From Bacillus sp. es.036 (GTDB lineage: Bacteria > Bacillota > Bacilli > Bacillales > Guptibacillaceae), in NCBI RefSeq assembly GCF_002563635.1, contig NZ_PDIZ01000001.1:2790001-2854000 (forward strand): a stretch of 64,000 bases of DNA, read 5' to 3'. Within the stretch, counting starts at the first letter, position 1, and every line of letters begins with the position of its first letter. Both the position numbers and the translations under genes were made by a program. Shown here piece by piece: positions 16,767 through 25,464 of this stretch. Below the pieces are notes generated by a model that saw only the letters and a list, made by a program, of their open reading frames with translations, did not search any database and was not told the origin of the DNA.

Positions 16767-18998
16767 TTAACTTGCGCAGCTTTCACAGTCATCGATCTCG
16801 ACTGAAGTACTTCTTGTGTAATACGTTGTCTTTAACCCTTTTCTCCACGCCGTCATATGAATGTTGAGCAAGTCCCTTGCTTTCACCGTGCTCTGCACAT
16901 AAATATTAAATGAAATGGACTGATCGACGTGGCGCTGTCTTGCCGCATTCTGTTCAATACTCCACAGCTGATCGATATGATAGGCAGACTTATAATACCA
17001 GGTTGTTTCTGGTGATAGATCAGGTGCCGTTACCGGAATTTTGTAATTCTTTTTTTCCTCTGAATATTCTTTTTGAAAAATTGGATCAATCGAGGCTGTC
17101 GATCCGGCTATTAAACTCGTTGAACTGTTTGGCGCTACAGCTAGTAGATAAGCATTCCTGACACCACTTTTATGAACCTTCCCTTTCAGGGCGCTCCATT
17201 TATCGTTCGTATAACCACGTTGTGTAAAGTACTCCCCATTTTGCCAATCAGAGCCTTCAAAAAGAGAATAACTCCCTTTTTCAACCGCAAGTTCATGACT
17301 CGCCTGTATGGATAAATAATTAATTGTTTCATATAGTTCATCTGCATAGTTTGCTGCTTCATGACTTTCCCAAACGATCCCCTTTTTCGCCAGTAAGTGA
17401 TGCCAACCAAACGTTCCAAGCCCAATGCTTCGGTATTTCTCATTTGTTAACTGCGCTTGAGGTACTTCAATCGTATTAATATCAATGACGTTATCAAGCA
17501 TTCTTACTTGAATCGGGATTAATCGCTCTAGGGCATTGGCTGTAACCGCACGTCCAAGATTTATACTTGATAGATTACAAACGACGTAATCACCAGGCGT
17601 TTTCGTAATGATTATCTTACCGTCTTTCGTAATCTCCTCTTCAACGGTCGTCGCACTCATATTTTGCATAATCTCAGTACAAAGGTTTGAAGCATAGATC
17701 ATCCCAGCATGCTTATTTGGATTTGCACGATTAACCGTGTCACGATAGAACATGTACGGCGTACCTGTTTCCAATTGAGATTTCATGACTCGCTTCATAA
17801 TCTCAATCGCTGGTACCGTTTTTCTGGAAAGCTCAGGATGGTTCACACACTGCGTATATTTCATACGAAACTCTCCTGATCTTTTTTCTTTGTCATAAGC
17901 ATCTTCAAGAGAGAATCCCATCACCTGACGGACTTCATGCGGATCAAACAAATGCCAGTCTGCACGGTCTTCTACAGCTTCCATAAAGACGTCTGGAATA
18001 CACAAACCAGTAAAAAGATCATGCGTCCTCATGCGTTCGTCCCCGTTATTAAGCTTGGCATCAAGAAATTCAAAAACATCTTTGTGCCAGACATCGAGAT
18101 AAACCGCAACAGCGCCCTGGCGTTGACCTAATTGATCCACACTAACGGCTGTATTGTTTAGTTGCTTCATCCAAGGTAAAACTCCTGATGAATTCCCTTT
18201 AAACCCTTTGATATCACTTCCACGCGAACGAATTTTCCCAAGGTATGCGCCAATTCCTCCACCATTTTTCGATACAGTAGCGACGTCCGTATTGCTGTCA
18301 TAAATGCCGCGGAGGCTGTCATCCACTGTATCAATAAAGCACGAGCTAAGCTGTCCATAACTTTTACCGGCATTGGAAAGCGTCGGTGTCGCTACGGTCA
18401 TGTAGAGATTTGATAGTGCCCAATAAGCTTCTTTAATGAATTCCAGTCGCTTTTCTTTCGGTTCATTCATCATCAGTGTCATCGCAATGACAAGAAAGCG
18501 TTCTTGCGGTAATTCAAACACATTTTTTTCATGATCGGTAGCAAGATAGCGGTCTGCAAGTGTGCGAAGGCCAATGTATGTAAAAAGACGATCTCGTGTT
18601 GGAGCGATGAACGTCGCTACCTGATCCACTTCGTTTTTCGAATAAGATTGAAGAAGTGCTTCGTTATAAATCCCTTCCTCCGTTAGTTGTTGTAGAAGCC
18701 GATAAAAGTTTCCTTTCCCGTATACTTCCTTTTCATTTCGGTTACGAAGAGAATTCCGATAAAGCGTACGCAGATGAAAAGCAGCTGCCACATAAGTCCA
18801 ATCAGGTTCCTCTGCCGTAATTCGTTCCAATGCATTTAAGACAAGGATATTGTCAATCTCGTTTTGCGTAGCGTTTTCTGTTAGGCCATCTATTGTTTTC
18901 GTAAGAAAGCTTGCACGACTCAGTAAAGTATACTCATTTAGAATGGCTTTTACTTCCTCCAACATCGTAGTTAACTTCGTATCAACAACTGTGCTCAT
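16767..18998 (-). CDS. nrdA: Ribonucleotide reductase class I, alpha subunit
   Basis: A 743-residue catalytic subunit that reduces ribonucleotides to deoxyribonucleotides. SNAGKSYGQLSSCFIDTVDD supplies one redox cysteine, NLCTEIMQN the thiyl-radical cysteine, and the C-terminus CESCAS the thioredoxin-linked pair. The N-terminus looks like a reduced ATP cone without the usual lysine-rich start, so overall allosteric control may be weak. It heads nrdAB, downstream of a cobalamin riboswitch with terminator; a B12-dependent class II reductase is therefore expected elsewhere. Confidence 0.95.
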   Translation of the reverse strand: MSTVVDTKLTTMLEEVKAILNEYTLLSRASFLTKTIDGLTENATQNEIDNILVLNALERITAEEPDWTYVAAAFHLRTLYRNSLRNRNEKEVYGKGNFYRLLQQLTEEGIYNEALLQSYSKNEVDQVATFIAPTRDRLFTYIGLRTLADRYLATDHEKNVFELPQERFLVIAMTLMMNEPKEKRLEFIKEAYWALSNLYMTVATPTLSNAGKSYGQLSSCFIDTVDDSLRGIYDSNTDVATVSKNGGGIGAYLGKIRSRGSDIKGFKGNSSGVLPWMKQLNNTAVSVDQLGQRQGAVAVYLDVWHKDVFEFLDAKLNNGDERMRTHDLFTGLCIPDVFMEAVEDRADWHLFDPHEVRQVMGFSLEDAYDKEKRSGEFRMKYTQCVNHPELSRKTVPAIEIMKRVMKSQLETGTPYMFYRDTVNRANPNKHAGMIYASNLCTEIMQNMSATTVEEEITKDGKIIITKTPGDYVVCNLSSINLGRAVTANALERLIPIQVRMLDNVIDINTIEVPQAQLTNEKYRSIGLGTFGWHHLLAKKGIVWESHEAANYADELYETINYLSIQASHELAVEKGSYSLFEGSDWQNGEYFTQRGYTNDKWSALKGKVHKSGVRNAYLLAVAPNSSTSLIAGSTASIDPIFQKEYSEEKKNYKIPVTAPDLSPETTWYYKSAYHIDQLWSIEQNAARQRHVDQSISFNIYVQSTVKARDLLNIHMTAWRKGLKTTYYTRSTSVEIDDCESCAS

Positions 18999-19025
18999 TA
19001 ACCTCTCTCCTTTATGAATCCATTA

Positions 19026-19056
19026 TAAAAGGCTCACTCTTAGAAGAGTGAGCCTG
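19026..19056 (-). terminator. Riboswitch-linked terminator before nrdA
   Basis: Stem AGGCTCACTCTT / AAGAGTGAGCCT then TTTTAT on the minus strand, between the cobalamin aptamer and nrdA. It is the likely expression platform. Confidence 0.85.
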
Positions 19057-19061
19057 GAGAA

Positions 19062-19295
19062 AACGACAAGTTAGACGTGCACATCCGTGCACATTTCCGA
19101 TGCCATCTCTCACCCTCAATCCCCGAAGAATAGAAACGTTTTTGAGTACACGGCAGGTCTACTGGCTTGTGCTTCGTCCTCGGCAAACCTTCCCAGATTA
19201 TTCTCCAGTGGTTTCTTGCCTCGTCCACACGACAGTTGCGGGGACAGCTCCGGATTCAGACCGGATTCCCTTTTAAGTCGTTCTACGACACCGCA
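19062..19295 (-). ncRNA. Cobalamin riboswitch
   Basis: The minus strand shows the B12-box core GAGCTGTCCCCGCAACTG, the preceding GGGAATCCGGTCTGAATCC, and the AAGCCAGTAGACCTGCC motif in the expected order, followed by a terminator and nrdA. Adenosylcobalamin binding should switch off class I reductase. Short frames on either strand here are not genes. Confidence 0.93.
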
Positions 19296-19323
19296 TACTC
19301 AACTATTTAATTATTTAAGATTT

Positions 19324-19371
19324 ACCCCATATATAGTATGCAAATCACTTTTATACTACTAAATATTGATA
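19324..19371 (-). promoter_or_regulatory. Tandem NrdR-like boxes in the nrdAB promoter
   Basis: Two cores, CCATATATAG (19327-19336) and CTAAATATTG (19359-19368), each match CWATATATWG at 9 of 10 positions. They lie 32 bp apart centre to centre, three helical turns, the usual NrdR spacing. They sit over the probable promoter upstream of the riboswitch. Confidence 0.6.
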
Positions 19372-19531
19372 ACACCATCTTACATGACCCATCGTTTTTG
19401 CACAAGCTCTATTGTTACATTGACGAGAATTTATTTCAACTTTAAAGACAAACACCTATCACAATCACTTCGTTTAAGCATATATTGTTAACACCTAAAA
19501 AAGTTTCCTTAAGGAAAGAAAGGTGAGTGTG

Positions 19532-19654
19532 ATGAAAAAAACGACATGCTTTAAGAAGCTTGCTGGCTACACACAGCTCTGTCAGAAATTCGGTCTTCTA
19601 AGCGAAGAAGAAAGCAAAGAAATTCTACAAAAATTATATGAACACAAAACTTAA
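19532..19654 (+). CDS. Forty-residue protein, unknown function
   Basis: ATG with a good AAAGGTGAG ribosome site 7 nt upstream; 40 codons beginning MKKTTCFKKLAGYTQLCQKF and ending in an acidic-basic helix (SEEESKEILQKLYEH). Two cysteines lie ten residues apart in a basic N-terminal part. It is translated toward the histidine kinase gene on the other strand and ends 5 nt before that gene's stop. No terminator separates them. No family recognised. Confidence 0.5.
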   Translation: MKKTTCFKKLAGYTQLCQKFGLLSEEESKEILQKLYEHKT

Positions 19655-19659
19655 TACCT

Positions 19660-21000
19660 TCATCCTGGTGGTAAAGGAAGCGTGATGATAACCCTTCCTC
19701 CCTTTTTAAGATTTTCTGCGTAAATTTCACCATGATGCTTTTCTACAATTGTTTTCGTAATTGCCAATCCGATTCCAGAGCCTGACTGATCTCCTGTATA
19801 AAACCGTTCAAAAACACGATCGGGATTTTCTCCAAATCCAGTACCATCATCTTGAATTTCGATCGCAACCTGATTTTCCTCTTTCCGCATACGAATTTCG
19901 ATGAGAGATGAGGCGAATCGTAGGGTATTCCCAATTATATTCAAGAAAGCTTGCTTCATTTTATCTGCGTCTACCTCTACATGAACCGCAAAATCACCAT
20001 CATATTTTAGCTTTAACCCGTTCTGGTAAGCTAATGGTTTTACTGCCGTCACCGCTTCTTTCATAATAAGTTGCATGTCAACTACTTCGTAGGTGAAAGC
20101 CTCTTCTACTGTTTCCAGTCTTGTTAAATAAGAAATATCTTGCACGATTTTCTTGAGTCGCTGCGTTTCATTTACGATTACTTCAAGACTATCCCCCACT
20201 TCTTCTCCGACAATCACGTCGTCTAGAATCCCTTCCGCATTCCCTTGGATTGCCATTAACGGGGTTTTGAGTTCATGAGAGGCATTTTGAAGAAATTCTT
20301 TTTGGTCGAAATCATTCTTTCGTAGCTGATCCGTTAGTTCTTCGAAGGTTTCCGCTAGTTCATTAATTTCATCTTTTGACTTAAGTTTTAGTGGAAGCTG
20401 TGGCTTTCGCATACTAAATCGTCTCATGTGATCTGCCAGGAGACGAATCGGTCCTGTTATGCCTCTTTGCATCCAGGCAGCTAGGAGTACCGCAACCGCC
20501 GCAGAAACGAAGAGGCTGACCGCCTGGGCCTGTTCGATGATTCGATTAAAGCCTTCCAAACTCTCTACCTTTGTAAAAAGGACAAGACGGCCAATTTGCT
20601 CACGAGAGGCATTGATTGGCACTTCCTCTGTAACAAATAGCTTCCCCTTATTTTCTTCATACTCCATTTGAACGTCTTCATCGACATTTGAATAAATCGT
20701 CCTGTCATTCTGGTTATAAATAATGAATTGAGAAGAAATTAAATTCCCCGCCATTTCAATCCTTCTACGATCCAATAAACTATTCGGCGGCTGATTGCCT
20801 TTCCAATTTCGATCTTCAAGCATATGACTAATTTGAAGGCCTTCTTTTTGAAGCTGATCCCTCGCTTCACGAACAAGGTATTCTTGAAAAAGGTAGCGAA
20901 ATGAGACCGTCGTAATAACAAGAATAACCACGATTAAAATCACGTAGCTTAGAAATAATTTCGTGCCGATCTTAAGCTTCTTCATCGATTTTATAACCAT
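19660..21000 (-). CDS. Sensor histidine kinase
   Basis: A 446-residue membrane kinase. The first membrane segment is at about 14-34, an extracellular sensor domain of about 130 residues follows, then a second membrane segment (ERE near AVSLFVSAAVAVLLAAW) and HAMP. The H-box NASHELKTPL is near residue 240; the N-box NIIGNTLRFA and G-boxes DDGTGFG and GSGIGLAI complete the ATP domain. The start overlaps the response regulator stop by 29 nt, so both are translated together. The signal is unknown; the secreted acidic protein encoded upstream on the same strand may be a target or sensor partner. Confidence 0.92.
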   Translation of the reverse strand: MVIKSMKKLKIGTKLFLSYVILIVVILVITTVSFRYLFQEYLVREARDQLQKEGLQISHMLEDRNWKGNQPPNSLLDRRRIEMAGNLISSQFIIYNQNDRTIYSNVDEDVQMEYEENKGKLFVTEEVPINASREQIGRLVLFTKVESLEGFNRIIEQAQAVSLFVSAAVAVLLAAWMQRGITGPIRLLADHMRRFSMRKPQLPLKLKSKDEINELAETFEELTDQLRKNDFDQKEFLQNASHELKTPLMAIQGNAEGILDDVIVGEEVGDSLEVIVNETQRLKKIVQDISYLTRLETVEEAFTYEVVDMQLIMKEAVTAVKPLAYQNGLKLKYDGDFAVHVEVDADKMKQAFLNIIGNTLRFASSLIEIRMRKEENQVAIEIQDDGTGFGENPDRVFERFYTGDQSGSGIGLAITKTIVEKHHGEIYAENLKKGGRVIITLPLPPG

Positions 21001-21652
21001 ACCCCCAGACCGTCACGATTTGATAATCCGCATCTTCCATTTTTTTACGTAGCCGCTTCACTAGATCATCAATCAACCTTCCATCACCTGCATAGTGATA
21101 TCCCCAAATGGTTTCAATTAGTTTTTCTCTTGTGAATGGTTGCCCGTGGTTCTGAATAAGAAAAGCAAGTACATCATATTCTTTTGGTGTTAATGCTAAT
21201 TCCTGATCATCTATTTTTACTTGTCGTTTTTTCTTATTCAAATGGACATTTTTCAAATGAATTTGTATGGAAGATTGCCCCTGTTCTACTCGATCGATCC
21301 GTTTAAATATATTTTTAATCCGTACAACCAGTTCACGCGGACTAAACGGTTTTGTTAAATAATCATCCGCCCCCAGTTCGAGCCCCAGGATCCGATCTAG
21401 TTCTTCATCCCTTGCAGAAACGACGATAACTGGTGTAAAAGACTGCTTCCTTAACCGTCGAAGCAGTTCAAGTCCATCGACATTAGGCATCATAATATCC
21501 AATACGAATAAATCGGGTTCACTCGTTTTAAGAGCACTTAACACTTCAGCTCCATCCTGAAAGGTTGACACCGTAAACCCTTCTTTCTTTAAATACTTTT
21601 CTAAAATATCACGTATGTTTTGTTCATCATCGATCACAAAAACGTGTGGCAT
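20972..21652 (-). CDS. OmpR-family response regulator
   Basis: A 226-residue regulator. The receiver domain has the acidic pair Asp8-Asp9, phospho-acceptor Asp52 in FVLDIMMPNVDG, the Thr/Ser switch in VIVVSARDEE and Lys in DDYLTKPFSPREL. The DNA-binding winged helix has LTPKEYDVLAFLIQN and GRLIDDLVKRLRKKM. It is coupled to the histidine kinase by overlap. Targets cannot be read from the sequence, but the gene for a secreted helical protein lies just upstream. Confidence 0.93.
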   Translation of the reverse strand: MPHVFVIDDEQNIRDILEKYLKKEGFTVSTFQDGAEVLSALKTSEPDLFVLDIMMPNVDGLELLRRLRKQSFTPVIVVSARDEELDRILGLELGADDYLTKPFSPRELVVRIKNIFKRIDRVEQGQSSIQIHLKNVHLNKKKRQVKIDDQELALTPKEYDVLAFLIQNHGQPFTREKLIETIWGYHYAGDGRLIDDLVKRLRKKMEDADYQIVTVWGYGYKIDEEA

Positions 21653-21752
21653 TTCTTCACTCCGTTCTTTCGTCCACCATACTTTCTTCCTATTTTATCC
21701 TACGCTTCTCACACAGTAAATCCATCTATATAGTAGCAACAACGTAAATAAA

Positions 21753-21777
21753 AGAGATAGGGAAGCTCCCTATCTCT
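21753..21777 (-). terminator. Terminator of the secreted-protein gene
   Basis: Stem AGAGATAGGGA / TCCCTATCTCT on the minus strand followed by TTTTATTT. Confidence 0.82.
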
Positions 21778-21785
21778 CATGATGA

Positions 21786-22319
21786 CTAGCTAAGCTTTTC
21801 AATTAGCTGATCAAGCACCTCATTTTTTTGTTTAACCAGTTCGGAAGCCTGTTCTCTGTTTGCTTTCATTTCTTCATGGGCCTCTTCACGTGCAGCTTTC
21901 TCTTCTTCCGTTAACTCCGGACGTTCTCCACTATCTTTCCACTCTTGCATCTTCGCTTCTTTTTCTTCATGGGCAGCTGTGAATTTCTCTTTTAGAGCAT
22001 CCAACTGAGTATTTAGATCGGCAAGCTCTTTTTGAAGCTCATCAACGCCGTCAACGCTTGCATCTTGATCAAGTAAGAGATCAATTAACTGATCTTTCTT
22101 TTCGGCCGTTTCCATTCGCAATTTGCGCTCTTCAGAGTGACCTTTAAAGTGACCTCTTTTTCCATGATGACCATCACGTCCCGCCATTTCCTCCTGCCCC
22201 ATTACTACTGCTTCGTCTATTTCAGTTGATTCGTCATCTGCTGCATAAACATTAGCTCCAGCAATTCCTCCCGCAAGCATAACCGATGCAACTCCAATCA
22301 TCCATTTGTTCAATTTCAT
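21786..22319 (-). CDS. Secreted charged coiled-coil protein
   Basis: A 177-residue protein. The signal peptide ends near AGANVYAADD; a glycine- and histidine-rich patch follows (GRDGHHGKRGHFKGH), then long Glu/Lys-rich helices to the end. The helical, Met- and His-bearing form recalls small stress chaperones such as Spy/CpxP, and the next genes on the strand encode a two-component system, as cpxP stands near cpxRA. This likeness is structural guesswork, not recognised homology. GGGAG precedes ATG at 22319. Its own terminator separates it from the regulator gene. Confidence 0.65.
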   Translation of the reverse strand: MKLNKWMIGVASVMLAGGIAGANVYAADDESTEIDEAVVMGQEEMAGRDGHHGKRGHFKGHSEERKLRMETAEKKDQLIDLLLDQDASVDGVDELQKELADLNTQLDALKEKFTAAHEEKEAKMQEWKDSGERPELTEEEKAAREEAHEEMKANREQASELVKQKNEVLDQLIEKLS

Positions 22320-22416
22320 CAATCTCCCTTCGAAGGTATGTTCTTACACTACCTATTATGGACAACAATCTACGAAGAAATTTGTAAGAATGATGTGAAA
22401 ACGATGTGAGTTTCCG

Positions 22417-23502
22417 CTATCGCTTTGTTAATTGCTGGATCACTTTTTCATCTAAGCTACGTACATGTAAATCTCGCTGTGGAAATGGAATTTCAACATT
22501 GTTTTCTGCGAGAATCCGATTGATGCGGAAATTCAAACTGCTTTTTGTTTCTACTGCTGCTTTGGGGGACGAGATCCAAATAAACAATTGAAAATCTAGC
22601 GATGAATCACCAAACCCAAGAAAATTCACAAAAGGCGGCGGTGTTTCAAGAACATACATCGAGTGTTCCTTTTCTTCTTCAGCTACTTGTAAAAGAAGTG
22701 ATCGAACAAGCTCGACATCCGATCCGTATGCGACACCAATTGGTAAGACAAGTCGCAATCGAGAATCGCCATAGGAATGATTGACAACCTGTTCTTCGAT
22801 GAAGTAGGAATTTGGCATTATAATTCGTTCATTATCTAACGTGCGAATAATGGTTGCACGCATATTGATTTTCTCAATGTCACCAATAATGTCGTTAATA
22901 ATGACACGATCGCCTACTTTAATTGGCCGTTCAAATAAAATGATTAAACCAGAAATAAAGTTATTTGCGATATTTTGCATGCCAAAACCAATTCCTACAC
23001 CTAGAACACCTGCAAATACGGTTAATGCACTAAGATCAATCCCTACTGTCGTTAAACTAATAACGACTGCTACGACCATTAACGTATAGTGAAAAATCCG
23101 ATTAAACGTAAATTGCAATCCTGTATCTAAGCTATACCGATCATAAACAGGGGGCATCAGAAAAGAAGTAGCGATTTTTGAAATTCGATTCGCAAGCGTA
23201 ATAATGAATAAAGCAATTAAAATAAGAAAGAGAGAAATTTCTACCTTTCCAATGGCAAACAAAGGGCTAAACATCCAACTGTTATTGGAATAATAAAGTA
23301 ATACAAATAGTAGAATTGCGTAACCTGTAGTCCAATTGATAAAAGACAAGAAGGCTGGACGAATCCCATTTGGATACTCCTCTTCTGTTTCTCTTTTTGT
23401 AAGCCATAATTTGATTAAAAATCGAATAAGAAAAAGACCTAGTATGACAGAAACGGTTATCATTAAATCAACAACATTCGCATTTTCAAAGATTGAAAGC
23501 AC
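22417..23502 (-). CDS. MscS-family mechanosensitive channel
   Basis: A 361-residue membrane protein with four to five membrane segments. The last one is Gly/Ala-patterned (VFAGVLGVGIGFGMQNIANN), as in the MscS pore helix, and the beta domain follows (FERPIKVGDRVIINDIIGDIE, RTLDNERIIMPNS). It opens under membrane tension to release solutes. GTG at 23502 has AAAGGAG 9 nt upstream; a TTG at 23511 overlaps that ribosome site. Single gene, divergent from the DUF4349 lipoprotein. Confidence 0.9.
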   Translation of the reverse strand: MLSIFENANVVDLMITVSVILGLFLIRFLIKLWLTKRETEEEYPNGIRPAFLSFINWTTGYAILLFVLLYYSNNSWMFSPLFAIGKVEISLFLILIALFIITLANRISKIATSFLMPPVYDRYSLDTGLQFTFNRIFHYTLMVVAVVISLTTVGIDLSALTVFAGVLGVGIGFGMQNIANNFISGLIILFERPIKVGDRVIINDIIGDIEKINMRATIIRTLDNERIIMPNSYFIEEQVVNHSYGDSRLRLVLPIGVAYGSDVELVRSLLLQVAEEEKEHSMYVLETPPPFVNFLGFGDSSLDFQLFIWISSPKAAVETKSSLNFRINRILAENNVEIPFPQRDLHVRSLDEKVIQQLTKR

Positions 23503-23612
23503 AAAAGGCAACTCCTTTTTGAGTCAGTTACCTTTTATCATATCACGGAAACTGTAACCGAGGCAGTTTCGGTCTCGTCTAACATATAAATAACTGAAGT
23601 GGGGGCTCAGCT

Positions 23613-24503
23613 ATGAAAAAATGGCTTTCTCTGATCTTTGCTTCTATCTTTATACTAGCTGGATGCAATTCAAATGAAGGAAGCAACTCTACAGAAAGTA
23701 GTGATCGGGTTACTTCTATTGATCAATCCACTGAACAGAATAAAGGGAGTGATGTAGCAAAAGGAAACAGTTCATCCGCTGAAGCGACATCGGAATTGCC
23801 TGAATTGCAACAGGAACGCAAAGTTATTTTTAATGCTACCCTTTCCTTAAGCGTGGAAGATTTAACACTAGCGATGAATGAAATTAAGGAATCGACTAAA
23901 GTATTTGAAGGTTATGTTGTGGAAGAAAGCACTTTTTCAGAGGACAACGCCTTTATTGGCTCAATGACCATTCGTATTCCTCAATCTCAATTTGACGCTT
24001 ATCTACGCAAGGTAGAAACTCTCGCAAAAGGAGAACGGCAAAAGTCCATTACTAGTAAGGATGTAACAGAAAATTACGTCGATCTTTCTTCACGATTAAA
24101 AGCAAAGGAAGCTGTGCAACAGAGACTTGAATCATTTCTAAACGAAGCAACGAAAACAGACGACCTGTTAGCCATATCAAATGAACTTTCTCGTGTACAG
24201 GAAGAGGTCGAACAGCTGAAAGGGCAAATCAATTATCTCGATAATCAAAGCGACTATTCTACTGTAACAATCTCGCTTGAACAAAAGAAACAACCAGTTC
24301 CATCAATTGGGGGAAGAGATTTCGAAACAATTTCTGAAGCCAAACATCTCTTTATAACCACATCAAACGGACTGCTTGCTTTTTTCTCCAAAACAATCGT
24401 TCTATTCATTGGTCTTTCTCCAATTCTTTTACCACTTCTGATCATCGGTTTATTTTTCTTATACCGCTTTCGAAAAAAGACATCGAAAAAGCCGGCCAAA
24501 TGA
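23613..24503 (+). CDS. DUF4349 lipoprotein
   Basis: A 296-residue lipoprotein. The signal ends in lipobox LAGC (Cys18), then a Ser/Asn/Glu-rich linker to about residue 65. The DUF4349 domain follows (RKVIFNATLSLSVEDLTLAM), with SKDVTENYVDLSSRLKAKEA and a coiled coil. A C-terminal membrane segment and a basic tail RFRKKTSKKPAK complete it. The family's role is not established. It ends in a terminator overlapping its stop. Confidence 0.88.
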   Translation: MKKWLSLIFASIFILAGCNSNEGSNSTESSDRVTSIDQSTEQNKGSDVAKGNSSSAEATSELPELQQERKVIFNATLSLSVEDLTLAMNEIKESTKVFEGYVVEESTFSEDNAFIGSMTIRIPQSQFDAYLRKVETLAKGERQKSITSKDVTENYVDLSSRLKAKEAVQQRLESFLNEATKTDDLLAISNELSRVQEEVEQLKGQINYLDNQSDYSTVTISLEQKKQPVPSIGGRDFETISEAKHLFITTSNGLLAFFSKTIVLFIGLSPILLPLLIIGLFFLYRFRKKTSKKPAK

Positions 24504-24512
24504 CCGGCTTTT
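24486..24512. terminator. Bidirectional terminator
   Basis: Stem AAAAGCCGG / CCGGCTTTT overlapping the DUF4349 stop and serving the converging ABC operon. Confidence 0.8.
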
Positions 24513-24513
24513 A

Positions 24514-25464
24514 CTATGCAGCTACATCTCGTTTTGTGAACAGTAGCCATGATAATAATAAGAAAACAATAAAATAGACAAGTAAGGTCATTAAGGAAAA
24601 GCCAAGCGTCATGCTTTCGATAATGGGAGATCCATCGAAATAAACACTTAAATCCGTATTGGCAAATAAGATATATTTCACCCAATCGTACTGACTTAAA
24701 ATATACGTAAGCTGACTTCCTGTAAACATTAAGAAAATCGCTAGCCCTATCGCAAGGGATGAACTTCTGAAAACACTTGATAGCATGAAAGCAAACGTCA
24801 CCATCATAAGCAAGTTCACACTTGCAAGCGCGTATTCAACGATATAATGAATCGCCATACTCGTTTCTGCCACATTACCACCTGAATAAGTCAGGTATGG
24901 TTGATCGACGGCATTAAAACCAAGGAATAACCCACCTATTATAAAAGAAGAAATGTATAAAATGACGAGAGAAAAAAGGGCAAATAATAGCGTTGCTATG
25001 AATTTAGAAGCTAGAATTTTCGTCCGTGATGCTGGACGAATTAACAAGAGCTTAATCGTTCCCCACGAATATTCACTCGCAATCACGCCCGCCCCGATAA
25101 TGATTGTGAATATGGAGATTAAACTCACCACGCCAGTCGAGCTATCCATAAAACTCCAAATGGAATCACTTTCTAAAGGGGGAATATCATTCTCCAATCG
25201 GTATTCATTAATCGCAATCGAACGTTCCTGACTGTCTTTAAAGGCTTTTGGCATTCCTTCTGAATTATTTAACGTTTCTTCCGCTTGTTGGATCGCATTT
25301 TCAGAATTCGCACGCCAGTTTCCTGTCTCATCACTTGCATTCATATTGGTGAAAATAGCTGCTACAAGAACGGCCGCCACCACAAGTCCGATCATCACCC
25401 ACGTTCCAACTCTTCTATAAATCTTCATGTTTTCATTTTGAATTAAATGTAGCATACTAGACAA
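24514..25464 (-). CDS. yhcI: ABC transporter permease, YhcI type
   Basis: A 316-residue ABC-2 type permease. It has an N-terminal membrane segment after KIYRRVGTWVMIG, an extracellular stretch of about 85 residues, then five membrane segments. It is the last gene of the yhcE-I-like operon and overlaps yhcH. TTG at 25464 is 8 nt after GGAGG; an ATG at 25455 is an alternative. It pairs with the YhcH ATPase. The substrate is not known; similar operons respond to cell-envelope stress. Confidence 0.82.
   Translation of the reverse strand: MSSMLHLIQNENMKIYRRVGTWVMIGLVVAAVLVAAIFTNMNASDETGNWRANSENAIQQAEETLNNSEGMPKAFKDSQERSIAINEYRLENDIPPLESDSIWSFMDSSTGVVSLISIFTIIIGAGVIASEYSWGTIKLLLIRPASRTKILASKFIATLLFALFSLVILYISSFIIGGLFLGFNAVDQPYLTYSGGNVAETSMAIHYIVEYALASVNLLMMVTFAFMLSSVFRSSSLAIGLAIFLMFTGSQLTYILSQYDWVKYILFANTDLSVYFDGSPIIESMTLGFSLMTLLVYFIVFLLLSWLLFTKRDVAA

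Noticed and set aside
19087-19362. A 91-codon plus-strand frame
   Set aside because: It is antisense to the cobalamin riboswitch and has no ribosome site.
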